Source of the DNA: Methanosphaera sp. SHI613
GTDB lineage: Archaea > Methanobacteriota > Methanobacteria > Methanobacteriales > Methanobacteriaceae
Assembly: GCA_003266145.1 (NCBI GenBank)
Contig: MVJJ01000174.1
Location: forward strand, 627 to 34,299
Direction: 5' to 3'
Length of the DNA stretch: 33,673 nt
Shown: in pieces, positions 1 to 9,030 of the stretch
Layout: each line of letters opens with the position of its first letter
How positions within the stretch are numbered: position 1 is the first letter of the stretch
Position numbers and translations under genes: made by a program
Notes under the pieces: model-generated
The model's input: the letters and a program-made list of their open reading frames with translations, nothing else
Told to the model about the DNA's origin: nothing
Database searches by the model: none

Positions 1-1
1 T

Positions 2-928
2 GAAGAGGAAGATTCAGAAGAAGATGCTGAAGAAGAAGCTGATTCCGAAGAAGACTCCGAAGAAGCAGAAGCTGAAGAAGAAAAACCAGCCATCGACTAC
101 TCCAAATTAAACTTCCCACAACTACTAGAAGTTAAAAGAGAATTAGAAGATGAACTAACAGCTCTCAAAAATGAAAGAGATCAGATGAATGAGGAAACCA
201 AAACTTTCAGAAAAGAAAGAGATGAACTCAATCAAGAACTCAAAGACACACTTCAAATAGCTTTAGATAAAAGAAACGAAAGAGACGAAATCAACAAAGA
301 AGTTCACAAAAACAAAGAGTTAAGAAACGAATGTAATGAAGAACTTAAAAAAGTTGAATGGAACTCCGGTAAAAAAGAAATGTCTAATATCCAAGCTGAA
401 ATAAACAAAATAGACAAAACTATACAAACCAAAGTATTAGACATTAGAAAAGAAAATGAGTTAGTTAAACGTATATCCGATTTAACAAAACAACTCAAAA
501 AAATCCAAAGCGATGAAGAAGAAGAAAAAACAGCTGATCAACTCAAAGAAAAATCTGAAAACTACCACCAAAAAGTAGTTGAACTATCAGATAAAGCACA
601 AGTTGTTCACGAAGAAATGATTGAATACTTCAACAAAATTGATGGAATAAGAGCAAAAGCAGATGCAAAACACCAAGACTTCCTCAACTCAAGAAGAGCT
701 GCAACAGCAAAACACGAAGAAGTCAAAGCAAAACTCTCAGAAATCAGAAAAGTTAACAAATGTATGGATCATGCAAAATCCAACAAGAGAAGTAAAAAAT
801 CTGAAGAAAAAACCAATTCTGATGTAAAAGAAAGAGAAGTAGCTGAAGAAATATTCCAAAAATTCAAAGATGGTAAAAAATTAACTACAGATGAATTTTT
901 ATTACTACAAAAATACAACATAATGTAG
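2..928 (+). CDS. Archaeal coiled-coil protein (COG1340-like), 5' end cut by window
   Basis: The reading frame is open from base 2, so the gene begins outside the window. The visible part is about 308 residues. It starts with a highly acidic Glu/Asp/Ala/Ser tract (bases 2-95), followed by a short linker (roughly AIDYSKLNFPQLLEVK) and then nearly continuous Lys/Glu-rich heptad-like coiled coil to about base 780. A compact C-terminal segment contains KKLTTDEFLLLQKYNIM. The long charged coiled coil with a terminal 'GKKLTTDEFLLLQ' motif resembles the uncharacterised archaeal coiled-coil family COG1340, which is from memory and has no established function. An internal ATG at 185 is not the start, because the frame continues upstream with the same composition. 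A hairpin terminator follows at 970-1023. Function is unknown; a structural or scaffolding role is only a guess from the coiled coil. Confidence 0.75.
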   Translation, partial: EEEDSEEDAEEEADSEEDSEEAEAEEEKPAIDYSKLNFPQLLEVKRELEDELTALKNERDQMNEETKTFRKERDELNQELKDTLQIALDKRNERDEINKEVHKNKELRNECNEELKKVEWNSGKKEMSNIQAEINKIDKTIQTKVLDIRKENELVKRISDLTKQLKKIQSDEEEEKTADQLKEKSENYHQKVVELSDKAQVVHEEMIEYFNKIDGIRAKADAKHQDFLNSRRAATAKHEEVKAKLSEIRKVNKCMDHAKSNKRSKKSEEKTNSDVKEREVAEEIFQKFKDGKKLTTDEFLLLQKYNIM

Positions 929-1406
929 ATTTTTTTACATTAATTCTTCTTTCAATAAAAAATATATGGTATGATAGTGGGGTTATCAATGTCCACACAT
1001 TGATACTATCATAATTTTTTTTTAACCCTCATACAATCTAATTTTTTTTAACAAATCTTTTCAAACTAAACTTCCATATTAACAATTTACAGTGCTAATT
1101 TTAATTAAAGAATTCATACTTGTTTTAATTTCTCTGTTTATTAAGAATGAATATTGTCCCGAATCAAAAATAACTAGAAATCATTCATCGGTTATATTAT
1201 GTGATGATTAAAAATAAGAATAATAATTTTTCCTTCGTTTGTACCTATAACGAGTCTATCTCTAAAATTATATAGTTATGTTATATGATGAATGTTAAAT
1301 ATGAAAAAACACTTCATTAATCTCTAAAAAATACGAATAACTGTAATATTAATATTATATCATTCATTCATCTTTTTATTAAAAAATGATTAAAGGGGGA
1401 TGAGGA
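929..1406. other. 478-bp intergenic region between convergent genes
   Basis: This lies between the ends of the coiled-coil gene (plus) and rad50 (minus). It holds the hairpin terminator at 970-1023. On the minus strand, a T-run just past the rad50 stop (complement of about 1383-1389) could end the DNA-repair operon. The remaining 350 bases are AT-rich with scattered TCATTCAT-like words. I see no open reading frame with a ribosome binding site, no tRNA and no regular repeat. Confidence 0.5.
970..1023 (+). terminator. Hairpin plus T-run terminator after coiled-coil gene
   Basis: The outer arms TATGATAGT (970-978) and ACTATCATA (1005-1013) are perfect complements. An inner stem TCAATG (986-991)/CATTGA (998-1003) has a 6-base loop, with an asymmetric bulge GGGGTTA on the left side. 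A run of nine T follows at 1015-1023. This is the layout of a bacterial intrinsic terminator, 40 bases after the stop codon at 928. Archaeal RNA polymerase terminates on T-runs and hairpins are not required, so the stem may instead protect the 3' end. Confidence 0.65.
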
Positions 1407-4124
1407 TTATTCGTTTTGGACATATTCTGAGACACCGTTTTTCTTACGAATTTCAACGACGTTTTCTGAAATGCCCATCAGGTCAGGATCATGGGTAACT
1501 ATTAACATTTGATCTGCTATATCCGCGTCACGGAGTATTTCGATTAATTCCAGTTTTCTTTCTTCATCTAGATGTACTGTAGGCTCATCCAGTATTAGAA
1601 GTTGATTTTTCTGTTTGGATATGACCTTTGCTATTGCAAGTCTTAATGCTAATGCGACGACTATTTTTTCTCCACCGCTTAGCATTGAAACGTTTAATGT
1701 TTCATTTGATTTATTGATGCTTATCTCATAGTTTTCATCTAGGTGGATATTGTCATAGTCAAAGTTAAAGTCGTTGAATATGTTGTTTGTTTCAAGTTCT
1801 ATTTGTGGTTTGGAATTTTCTCTTAATTCCCTTTGCACGCCATCTTTACCATATAATTCACGAATGTTTTTTAGCAGTTTAATATAATCGTTGAGTGCCA
1901 CTTGTTCTGTTTCTATTTTTTCAAGTTTTTCAATGTTTTCTTGTATGTTTATCCTTTCTTTTTTATATCCCTCTTTTTTGGTTTTATTTTCGACCAGTTT
2001 TTTATCAATTTCTATGAATTTTTCATCCTTGCATCTATATGTCTCAGAAGTTTTTTCATGAATTTCTTGATCATACGATAATTCTCGATTTTCCCTATTT
2101 AAATTATCAAGATTGTTATTATCTTCTGTTAATTTATTTGTCATTTCTTTAATTTTTTTGATAGTGTCTTCTTTGTTACTTATGAATCCCTTATTTTCAT
2201 TGTACTCTTTTTCTCTATTTTCAAGATACTTAATTTGAGCTTTTATATCATCTTTGATAGGGACTTTCTGAAGGATTTCTTTTATTTGATTTGTATATTC
2301 ATTTATCTGTTCAATCACGGAATTTTGTTCATTTTTCAACTCGTTGATGTCTTTTAGCTCTTTTAATGTGGCTTCTGTTGTAATATATGACTGTTTATTT
2401 GCTTCCAATTTTTTGATATCGGCAGTTAATTCCCGAATCTTTTCATCATTTAATTTATATTCCTCGTTTTTATCTTTAAATGATTCAATTTGTGATTCAA
2501 TGCTTTTGATTTCCTTTAAATCTTTTTTAAATTTCTCATATTCGTTAATCATCGAATTTGCTTCAATTGTTCTGATTTCTTTTATTTTGTCATCAATTAC
2601 CTTAAGGTCTGCTTGTTTTTTATTGATGTCCTCTTGTAGGGCAATATTTTTAGTTTCACATTCTTCGATTGTATTGCTGTAATCCTTTAATAGGCTTTCA
2701 TGTTTTTCATGGCTGATATCTGATTGACATATTGGACATTTATCGGTGGTATTTTGAAGATCACTTAGAGATTTTTTAGTATTTTTTATTATTGTATTGT
2801 TTGAGCTAATCTCTTGTTTGCACTTGTTAATTTCATCATTTATTCTTTCATGTTCCTGTTCCTGTTGTTCTAATTGAATGTTATATTCTTTTGATATTTC
2901 CTCGGCATTTCGTAATTTTTGATTGTTCAATATTCTACGTGCTTCACCAGCTTTTTTATTCAACCAATTATAAGTGTTCTCTTTATTTTCTGTGTGTACT
3001 TTTAATGATGATTCTAATTTTTTTAATTCTTCCACATCATCTTTTAGCATTTCTTGTCTCTTGTTTAGCTCATCTAAAGTTAATGTATATTCCTTTGATT
3101 TTTCATAGTCGTTTTTCGTATCCTTCAACACTTGCTGCAATTGTGTTATGCGGTTTATGTTCTGTTCTAATTCTGCCAGCTTATTTTTTGCATCATTAGA
3201 TTTATCTTTAATTTCAACTAGCTTGTTAAGTTGTGGCAGTTGAATGATTTCTTTTTCTATTATTATGTTTTCTTTTTCTTTGAATTTGATGCGTTCAAGA
3301 TGTTCCTGTTCTTTGTTTAATTGGTTTTTGTTTTCATCTATCGTCTTTTTTAAGGACTCTGCCCTTAGATTATTCTTTTCAAATTGTTCTTTCTTTTGAT
3401 TTAACAACTCAACTTCCTTTTTTAATTTTTCCAATTCCTCGTTCAATTCTTCTTTGGATTTTGTATCAGTTTCTATTTCTTCAGTGATTTTAACGATATT
3501 TTCTTCATTTTCTTTTCTTTTTTCAAGAATTTTGTCTTTATCATCAAGATATCTGTCGTTTAATTCTTTCTTACCTTCATATTCCTTGATTATATCCACC
3601 ATGTTTTTCCATGATTTTTCAAGGTTGTCCAGATTCAATAATTTTGATATCAGTTCTTTCCTATCACTGGCAGTCTTATCTATCAGACTTGTAATTTCTC
3701 CTTGTTTGATATATACGGCATTTAAAAATGAGTTTTTATCAACACCTATTATTTTTTCAATTTCACTGGTTACCTCTTTTTCACCCTTTGTTATTTGAAC
3801 GCTCTTACCATTTGAGAGTCGTGTCAATTGGGATACATTGCTGCTTCGTTTTCTGGTTCTTTCAAGTACATAGTGTATACCGTTGTGTTTAAAACGAAGA
3901 ATAACACTCATGGTACTGACGTTATCCTCTGCATTTACAGGCTTTCTTACCAGGTCTCCTATATTACCGTCTACCTTTTTGAATAATGCAAAACGTATTG
4001 CCTCAAGCAGTGTTGATTTACCTGCACCATTCTGGCCGAGTATGACGCTTATGTCATCGGTAAATTGTATCTTGCTGTTTTTATGGGATTTGAAATTCTT
4101 CAAAGTTAATTCTTCAATAATCAT
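1407..4124 (-). CDS. rad50: DNA double-strand break repair ATPase Rad50
   Basis: SMC-like ATPase that partners Mre11 in tethering and resecting DNA ends. The 905 residues have the full Rad50 layout: Walker A GQNGAGKS at 30-37, a long coiled coil, the zinc hook CPIC (Cys463 and Cys466) at its apex, the returning coiled coil, the ABC signature LSGGEK at 815-820, and Walker B LLILDEP at 842-848 followed by the D-loop region. The ATG follows the mre11 TAA directly with no spacer, and a GGGGGCG ribosome site lies inside the mre11 end. It is the last gene of nurA-herA-mre11-rad50, so the four proteins are probably co-expressed as an end-resection machine. Length is typical for archaeal Rad50. Confidence 0.97.
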   Translation of the reverse strand: MIIEELTLKNFKSHKNSKIQFTDDISVILGQNGAGKSTLLEAIRFALFKKVDGNIGDLVRKPVNAEDNVSTMSVILRFKHNGIHYVLERTRKRSSNVSQLTRLSNGKSVQITKGEKEVTSEIEKIIGVDKNSFLNAVYIKQGEITSLIDKTASDRKELISKLLNLDNLEKSWKNMVDIIKEYEGKKELNDRYLDDKDKILEKRKENEENIVKITEEIETDTKSKEELNEELEKLKKEVELLNQKKEQFEKNNLRAESLKKTIDENKNQLNKEQEHLERIKFKEKENIIIEKEIIQLPQLNKLVEIKDKSNDAKNKLAELEQNINRITQLQQVLKDTKNDYEKSKEYTLTLDELNKRQEMLKDDVEELKKLESSLKVHTENKENTYNWLNKKAGEARRILNNQKLRNAEEISKEYNIQLEQQEQEHERINDEINKCKQEISSNNTIIKNTKKSLSDLQNTTDKCPICQSDISHEKHESLLKDYSNTIEECETKNIALQEDINKKQADLKVIDDKIKEIRTIEANSMINEYEKFKKDLKEIKSIESQIESFKDKNEEYKLNDEKIRELTADIKKLEANKQSYITTEATLKELKDINELKNEQNSVIEQINEYTNQIKEILQKVPIKDDIKAQIKYLENREKEYNENKGFISNKEDTIKKIKEMTNKLTEDNNNLDNLNRENRELSYDQEIHEKTSETYRCKDEKFIEIDKKLVENKTKKEGYKKERINIQENIEKLEKIETEQVALNDYIKLLKNIRELYGKDGVQRELRENSKPQIELETNNIFNDFNFDYDNIHLDENYEISINKSNETLNVSMLSGGEKIVVALALRLAIAKVISKQKNQLLILDEPTVHLDEERKLELIEILRDADIADQMLIVTHDPDLMGISENVVEIRKKNGVSEYVQNE

Positions 4125-5282
4125 TTATTCGCCCCCATAATTTTTTTCAAAGTAGTCTTCGGTGATATTCAACGCTTCCTCTTGGTTAGGTATTGACAAT
4201 TCCCGATATAAACTGGTTGTTAAGTTGATAATGTTCTGATTTTCACCATAATTTTCTATAATCCTCTTCTTCAATGCCTTTTCCGGTGTTAATTCTACAT
4301 CCTTAATGGGTCCTGTTTCATCGTCTTTTATTGTATTACATACACATCTGATACTAAGTGCCTTTTCACCAATTATCTCATCAATCTTCTCAAGAACGTC
4401 ACTTTTTTCAAAATTTCCCTCTTCAACGGTCAAGTCAAGGATTGGTTGTTCATCCAATGCATCAATCATCTCATTGATTTCATATAACTTCTCTTCCAGT
4501 TGAGGATATTTGATTTTCTTGATGATATATTCCCTCTTAAGTGGTAGATTTACATGACTGATGTCCAATTCATCTTTGTCATCATCGATTGTGACAAGGG
4601 TATATCCCTTACCGTTTTTATTATAATCATCAAGTTCCTTTTTTGTTCTAAGTTCCGTTGAGCCAGGATAACACATCATTCCATCCTTGAATGTTGAAAT
4701 GTATCTCCTATGGATATGGCCCATCGCATAATAGTCAAAGTTATCAGGAATGGTATTCAGTTCAAAATCTTTCGTGTAATCATCAAACTTCTCAAGACCT
4801 CCATGAAGTACAAGTATCTTATATCTGTAATCCTTAGCTTCTTCTTTTATTTCATTTGCAAAGTCACTGATCTGGTCCTGGTATTGTGGTGGAAGATACT
4901 GTAATCCCCCTATAAATACGTCATCATTTATTGCATATGTCTTTCCTTTCTCAAGTATGTGGAAACATTCGTTTTCAAATAGCCTCTGGGGAATTTCGGT
5001 ATTGCTTTTTTGCATCTTATCATGGTTTCCTGCAATAACATAAACGGGAATGTTATGAGAAACTAGTCTCATAAATCCCTGCTGGGCAGTCAACAATGCT
5101 TTTATCGGTGGTTTTGGACTTTCAAATAAGTCACCGCTATGGATTACACAGTCTACATCATTTTCTATCATGTGATCAATGATTTCATCAAATCTTTCAT
5201 AGAAGTCATTTTCACGTTCAGCTAATCCGTACTGTCTGTATCCAAGGTGAGTATCTGCAAAGTGTGCTATTTTAAGTTTCAT
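4125..5282 (-). CDS. mre11: DNA double-strand break repair nuclease Mre11
   Basis: Manganese-dependent 3'-5' exonuclease/endonuclease of the Mre11-Rad50 complex. The N-terminal calcineurin-type phosphoesterase domain shows the family metal ligands: ADTH (Asp10, His12), HSGD (Asp51), GNHD at 85-88, a VLHGG motif and MGHIHRR. The C-terminal 150 residues form the capping domain and the probable Rad50-binding tail, ending ITEDYFEKNYGGE. The start ATG has an upstream AAGGGTAATGA, a good match to the archaeal Shine-Dalgarno sequence. It sits 12 bases after the herA stop and directly abuts rad50, so translational coupling is likely. The length of 385 is normal for the archaeal family. Confidence 0.97.
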   Translation of the reverse strand: MKLKIAHFADTHLGYRQYGLAERENDFYERFDEIIDHMIENDVDCVIHSGDLFESPKPPIKALLTAQQGFMRLVSHNIPVYVIAGNHDKMQKSNTEIPQRLFENECFHILEKGKTYAINDDVFIGGLQYLPPQYQDQISDFANEIKEEAKDYRYKILVLHGGLEKFDDYTKDFELNTIPDNFDYYAMGHIHRRYISTFKDGMMCYPGSTELRTKKELDDYNKNGKGYTLVTIDDDKDELDISHVNLPLKREYIIKKIKYPQLEEKLYEINEMIDALDEQPILDLTVEEGNFEKSDVLEKIDEIIGEKALSIRCVCNTIKDDETGPIKDVELTPEKALKKRIIENYGENQNIINLTTSLYRELSIPNQEEALNITEDYFEKNYGGE

Positions 5283-5294
5283 AGTTCATTACCC

Positions 5295-6815
5295 TTATAA
5301 TAATAATTCGATTTCCTCTTCATTTTTCTTTCTTTTTTCTTCTCGTTTAATCTTATCGGCCTGCCATAGTTTAACTATATCCAAGTCATTTCCAACACTT
5401 TTTCCCTTAAATTCATCTATCTTAACCATTGTAGGTATTTTGGTCATCTGTCCGAGTATTACAGCTTCACCTATATTCAGTGATGGTAACTGTTCAAGCA
5501 GGTCATTGCTTAAGCTTTCACTACTTTTCTGCACGTGCTTCTGGTCACCAGGCTCCACTAGCCTTAGTATTATGAGATTGTTTATCTGGCTTAGTGTTGC
5601 ACTATCCAAGGCCTTAGGGCTTTGACTTACAAGACATAATCCTACACCAAACTTACGACCTTCCCTTGCTATTTTGCTTATGGTGTATTTGGATTTGGTA
5701 TTTCTATCATGTGATGCCAGATTATGTGCTTCTTCTATTATACAGAATACAGGATAGTCAAGTACCTTCTGATTATCATTGTTGTCAATCTTGTTTTTTC
5801 TTCTGAATAGGATATTGTTTAACATATGGTTTACTATGATATCTGTTGCTGTTTCACTGAGAGAGCCAAGGCTTACAACGTTTAGTTTTCCAGGCACTAT
5901 GCTGTCGACCATGTCTTCTACATCTGTTGAGTCAAGAAGCTTGTTATGTATCCTCTTCATATCCTCCAGTTTAAAGAGTACCTGATAATTTGCCTCTATG
6001 TGGCTGTTGTTTTTCTTCTCTTCATTTTCAAGCTCTACGATTTTTGAGTTTATCCAGTTTATCATATTGTCAAAGAAGCTGTCCTTGCTGTCTGTCGTAT
6101 CCAACTCCTTTGCATAGTTATATGCATCACGCAGGTATTTAGTTTGGTTTGTAGCGTTTTCGCTGAATTTTCCCAACTTCAGGTATTCATGTATTGACAG
6201 GTCCCTCGGATTTATTTTTGCCGGTATGATTCTTACGTCACCGTTTTTGAATTCGGTCTGTGAGTACTCAGAGTGTACATCAAATACTACTATCGTACCG
6301 TTTAGTCTAAGCAGTTCATCTATTATTATGGAGGTGGTGTTTGATTTACCGCTACCGGTCATAGCAAGTATTGCAAGGTGACGGGAAACCATCTTATTTA
6401 CGTCTAACTTCACGGCAACATCAGGTTGTTTGAGTATTGTTCCAATTCTTAATCCGTCACCCTTCTCGAATATTTCCTTAAGGAGTTTTTCATCTGCCTT
6501 ATATACTATCGTACCAGGTGGTGCAGGTGTTCTTGGAATTATAAGTTTATCCTTATCACCGAGTATTGTGATGGTACCTCTGATGTAGCATTCGGAGTCT
6601 CCATCAAACTTTAATATTTTACCGATGGTATCCGGATTTAACAAGTCGTCACCTAATGTGGTGCTGCCTCTGAATAATGCATCTATCATTCCTAAAACTA
6701 TTTTATCTTCATATTCCAAATATACATATTCACCTACTGCAGGTGTTTGTTTTGATATAAATGATACTTTATTGGGTGTTGTTTCACCATAGCATCTTCC
6801 TAAAAATTCACTCAT
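5295..6815 (-). CDS. herA: HerA bipolar DNA translocase/helicase
   Basis: HerA is a hexameric FtsK/VirB4-like ATPase that works with NurA to generate 3' single-stranded tails for recombination. The 506-residue protein starts with the HAS-barrel domain (about 1-100). It then has Walker A MTGSGKSNTT (GSGKS at 154-158), Walker B CIIEEAHN with Glu361-Glu362, and the sensor-like segment SQSPKALDSATLSQINN. The C-terminus is a charged helix. The ATG at 6815 has AAAAGGGGCA upstream at sensible spacing. The gene lies 53 bases after nurA and 12 before mre11, the conserved archaeal repair operon. No key residue appears to be missing. Confidence 0.95.
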   Translation of the reverse strand: MSEFLGRCYGETTPNKVSFISKQTPAVGEYVYLEYEDKIVLGMIDALFRGSTTLGDDLLNPDTIGKILKFDGDSECYIRGTITILGDKDKLIIPRTPAPPGTIVYKADEKLLKEIFEKGDGLRIGTILKQPDVAVKLDVNKMVSRHLAILAMTGSGKSNTTSIIIDELLRLNGTIVVFDVHSEYSQTEFKNGDVRIIPAKINPRDLSIHEYLKLGKFSENATNQTKYLRDAYNYAKELDTTDSKDSFFDNMINWINSKIVELENEEKKNNSHIEANYQVLFKLEDMKRIHNKLLDSTDVEDMVDSIVPGKLNVVSLGSLSETATDIIVNHMLNNILFRRKNKIDNNDNQKVLDYPVFCIIEEAHNLASHDRNTKSKYTISKIAREGRKFGVGLCLVSQSPKALDSATLSQINNLIILRLVEPGDQKHVQKSSESLSNDLLEQLPSLNIGEAVILGQMTKIPTMVKIDEFKGKSVGNDLDIVKLWQADKIKREEKRKKNEEEIELLL

Positions 6816-6868
6816 TATAATGCCCCTTTTTTAATGATTTTTTCTATATTCTATTAATTATCGTTTTC

Positions 6869-8062
6869 TTAATAACGTAATACCTCTCTTCCCTTAGCCT
6901 TGTTGGTAAACTCATATACTATTTCCATTCTGTCCATGAATTTGTTTGTTATCACGACATTATCATGTACCTTCTTGAGTATGTATGGGTATCCGTTAAT
7001 GCTGCAACTGTATAAATCATCCAGTAGTTCTTTTATATTCTGTTTTACTTTATCAACATCATCTTCGTCTTTGACTGGTATTTCCACTTTAATCACGTGT
7101 TTCTTATTTTCCAGTCGTGTAAATAAGGTGATGTACTGATATTTCAGTATTTTATCGTTGTATATTGGATATTCGATACTGGTGAACCTGTTTGCATTTA
7201 ACGGTCTAACTAATTTATCATTAATTGTTACATGAGGAATGGTGTATCCTGCATCGGTGGTACAGTATTCCAGAACGGCTGAATCCGGTATCTTTTCTTC
7301 AAATATGTTGTTTGTTCTGCTTGTCTTTGAGATGCATATAACCTTTTTAGAGTAATTGTTTATAAGATGTGTAATGCATGCCAGTAATTCCAATCCTGAA
7401 TAATAATTTTGCACTTCCAGTTCATGGTCTGAATAATCGAAATCCTTGAATTCATCATCTTCTAATGTACTTGCCATTTCAATGACCTGTTTTCTGATAT
7501 GTCCCCTATGTGCATAATAATCCAGTTCAACATCAAATGTTCCATTGTTCAAGTTATCTTCAAATTCTCCTATTATGGCAATCAATGCCTGTTTAATCGA
7601 ATTATTTAATTCATTGTTCACGTTAAAGTGATTCAATTGTCCTTTTAGTGATCCATCGATTAGTATGTAATCTATTGAATCTTCATTTTCTTTTAATGTC
7701 TTCAACGTATTTTTAAGTTCCAGTATTTCCATATACGTTGAGATGTGATGATTGAATTTCTCAAGATTTGTTGCTGGATACGTTCGTACATCCGCTTCTT
7801 CTGATGTCTGAGATATGCTTTCGTTAGGTTTTGATAGTAGTGTCACAGCTCCAACCGCATATAATATGCCGTCCAGATATGTCTTGTTGTTGTAGCTGCC
7901 GTCAGTTGATATGAACGTCTTGTCCTGATTTTCTTTGTTGAATGTATACTGCTGATATATATCATTTACTTTCTTTGTATTGATTTCTTCTTGAAAGCTA
8001 TCAAATTCTTCCTGTATCAGGTCTTTTCTTTCAATCATTCTCTCATATAGCGACTCCAACAT
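6869..8062 (-). CDS. nurA: NurA 5'-3' nuclease
   Basis: NurA is the nuclease partner of HerA and acts as a ring-shaped dimer feeding on DNA pushed by the helicase. NurA proteins are divergent, and identification rests on motifs and position. The N-terminal strand carries STDGSY (Asp54), followed by YMEIL (Glu112) and ILIDGSL (Asp136), which match the acidic catalytic residues described for archaeal NurA. The C-terminal part carries GYPYILKKVHDNVVI, with the expected Tyr/His-containing motif. The 397 residues are in the normal range. The ATG has GGGAGGT upstream, and a TATA-like GATATATATAAGG (complement of about 8094-8106) indicates that the operon promoter is here. It is the first gene of the repair operon. 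Confidence 0.9.
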   Translation of the reverse strand: MLESLYERMIERKDLIQEEFDSFQEEINTKKVNDIYQQYTFNKENQDKTFISTDGSYNNKTYLDGILYAVGAVTLLSKPNESISQTSEEADVRTYPATNLEKFNHHISTYMEILELKNTLKTLKENEDSIDYILIDGSLKGQLNHFNVNNELNNSIKQALIAIIGEFEDNLNNGTFDVELDYYAHRGHIRKQVIEMASTLEDDEFKDFDYSDHELEVQNYYSGLELLACITHLINNYSKKVICISKTSRTNNIFEEKIPDSAVLEYCTTDAGYTIPHVTINDKLVRPLNANRFTSIEYPIYNDKILKYQYITLFTRLENKKHVIKVEIPVKDEDDVDKVKQNIKELLDDLYSCSINGYPYILKKVHDNVVITNKFMDRMEIVYEFTNKAKGREVLRY

Positions 8063-8414
8063 CTATTTTTTACCTCCCTTGAAAATTTATTCCTTATATA
8101 TATCTTATTTTTTGCATTCATTAATATAATTATAAGATTCAATGTTCTTACATGCTTTAATTATCTGATGTAAAACCTCATGATGTAATCATACTTTTGA
8201 AGGATTATTCTTATCCTGATACTAGTTTATGACATATTATTTAAATAGCTTATCCAAGCATGTGATAAGTAATCATGGGGGTATGGATAAGTATCCTCCT
8301 CTTTATCATAACGATTAAGTCATAGTTTTTTTTGTGGTGATGCTTTATATATCAATTAGTTTATACTTTATGAAAAATATAAATAATAAGTAAATATATT
8401 ATATTGGTGTTAAC
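8063..8414. promoter_or_regulatory. Divergent promoter region, nurA operon / winged-helix gene
   Basis: These 352 bases separate two divergent transcription units. For nurA a TATA-like element lies at about 8094-8106 (minus strand). For the plus-strand gene a TATA-like CTTTATATATC lies near 8343-8353. Upstream of both boxes is a perfect inverted repeat, CTTATCCA (8249-8256) and TGGATAAG (8284-8291), with related GATAAG/TTATC words between and after the arms. This could be an operator or simply AT-rich chance structure. No gene is visible. Confidence 0.5.
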
Positions 8415-8885
8415 ATGCAGATTATTACAAAGAAGGAAAACAATATTTTAACAATAATAAAAAACTTAAGACAGAAATATCCTGAAAGCCTATCCTATGA
8501 TATAATCAAGGATTTGATTGACCTTTCCGAGACACGTCTGGTAGAATCATTAGAGGTACTCCAAACAAAAGATTTCATACGATTGGATGCCGATAACAAA
8601 TTAATCTATTATAATGATTTAGATGCTGAAGTTAAGGTAGTTGAAAACAAATCTGCATTAAAAAGATACATGCTCAACAAAACAGAAGAGGATGCATATG
8701 AAATAATTCAGGACGTAATAACAAAGTATGATGGATATGCACCACGATACGTGCTGGAAGGCGCATTATTATATGGCCAGCTGGAATTAACACCTAAAAG
8801 AACCTATAACATTATAGTATCTCTGGAAAATAAGAAACTTCTAAAAAAAGTTGTCAAAACCGATGGTGAATACTATACAATATAA
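8415..8885 (+). CDS. Uncharacterised protein with two winged-helix-like units
   Basis: I do not recognise a named family. The 156 residues contain two helix-rich units, each ending in a short beta-wing-like stretch. The first (about 1-70) has QKYPESLSYDIIKDLIDLSETRLVESLEVLQTKDFIRLDADNKLIYY. The second (about 85-156) has DVITKYDGYAPRYVLEGAL, then a helix and SLENKKLLKKVVKTDGEYYTI. This layout fits tandem winged-helix domains in a small archaeal DNA-binding protein. There is no enzyme motif, signal peptide or membrane segment. The ATG has GGTGTT upstream. It is divergent from nurA and upstream of galE with a 145-base gap containing T-runs, so it is probably monocistronic. Confidence 0.6.
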   Translation: MQIITKKENNILTIIKNLRQKYPESLSYDIIKDLIDLSETRLVESLEVLQTKDFIRLDADNKLIYYNDLDAEVKVVENKSALKRYMLNKTEEDAYEIIQDVITKYDGYAPRYVLEGALLYGQLELTPKRTYNIIVSLENKKLLKKVVKTDGEYYTI

Positions 8886-9030
8886 TCCAATCATCACCCT
8901 TTTTCTACTTATCATACCCTTTTTTAATTCATTTTATCCTTTCATGAAAAAATATAATTAACTTCACATACAAAGATATATTCATATAGATATCATTTTT
9001 TTAAATAAATCATTAAAAGGAGTTTTAATA

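Noticed and set aside
1140..1400. Repeated TCATTCAT-like words as a possible CRISPR or repeat array
   Set aside because: The words are short, irregularly spaced and AT-rich, with no constant repeat-spacer unit.
6274..6282. TGTACA hexamer inside herA
   Set aside because: A single hexamer in coding sequence with no partner box or promoter; expected by chance at this length.
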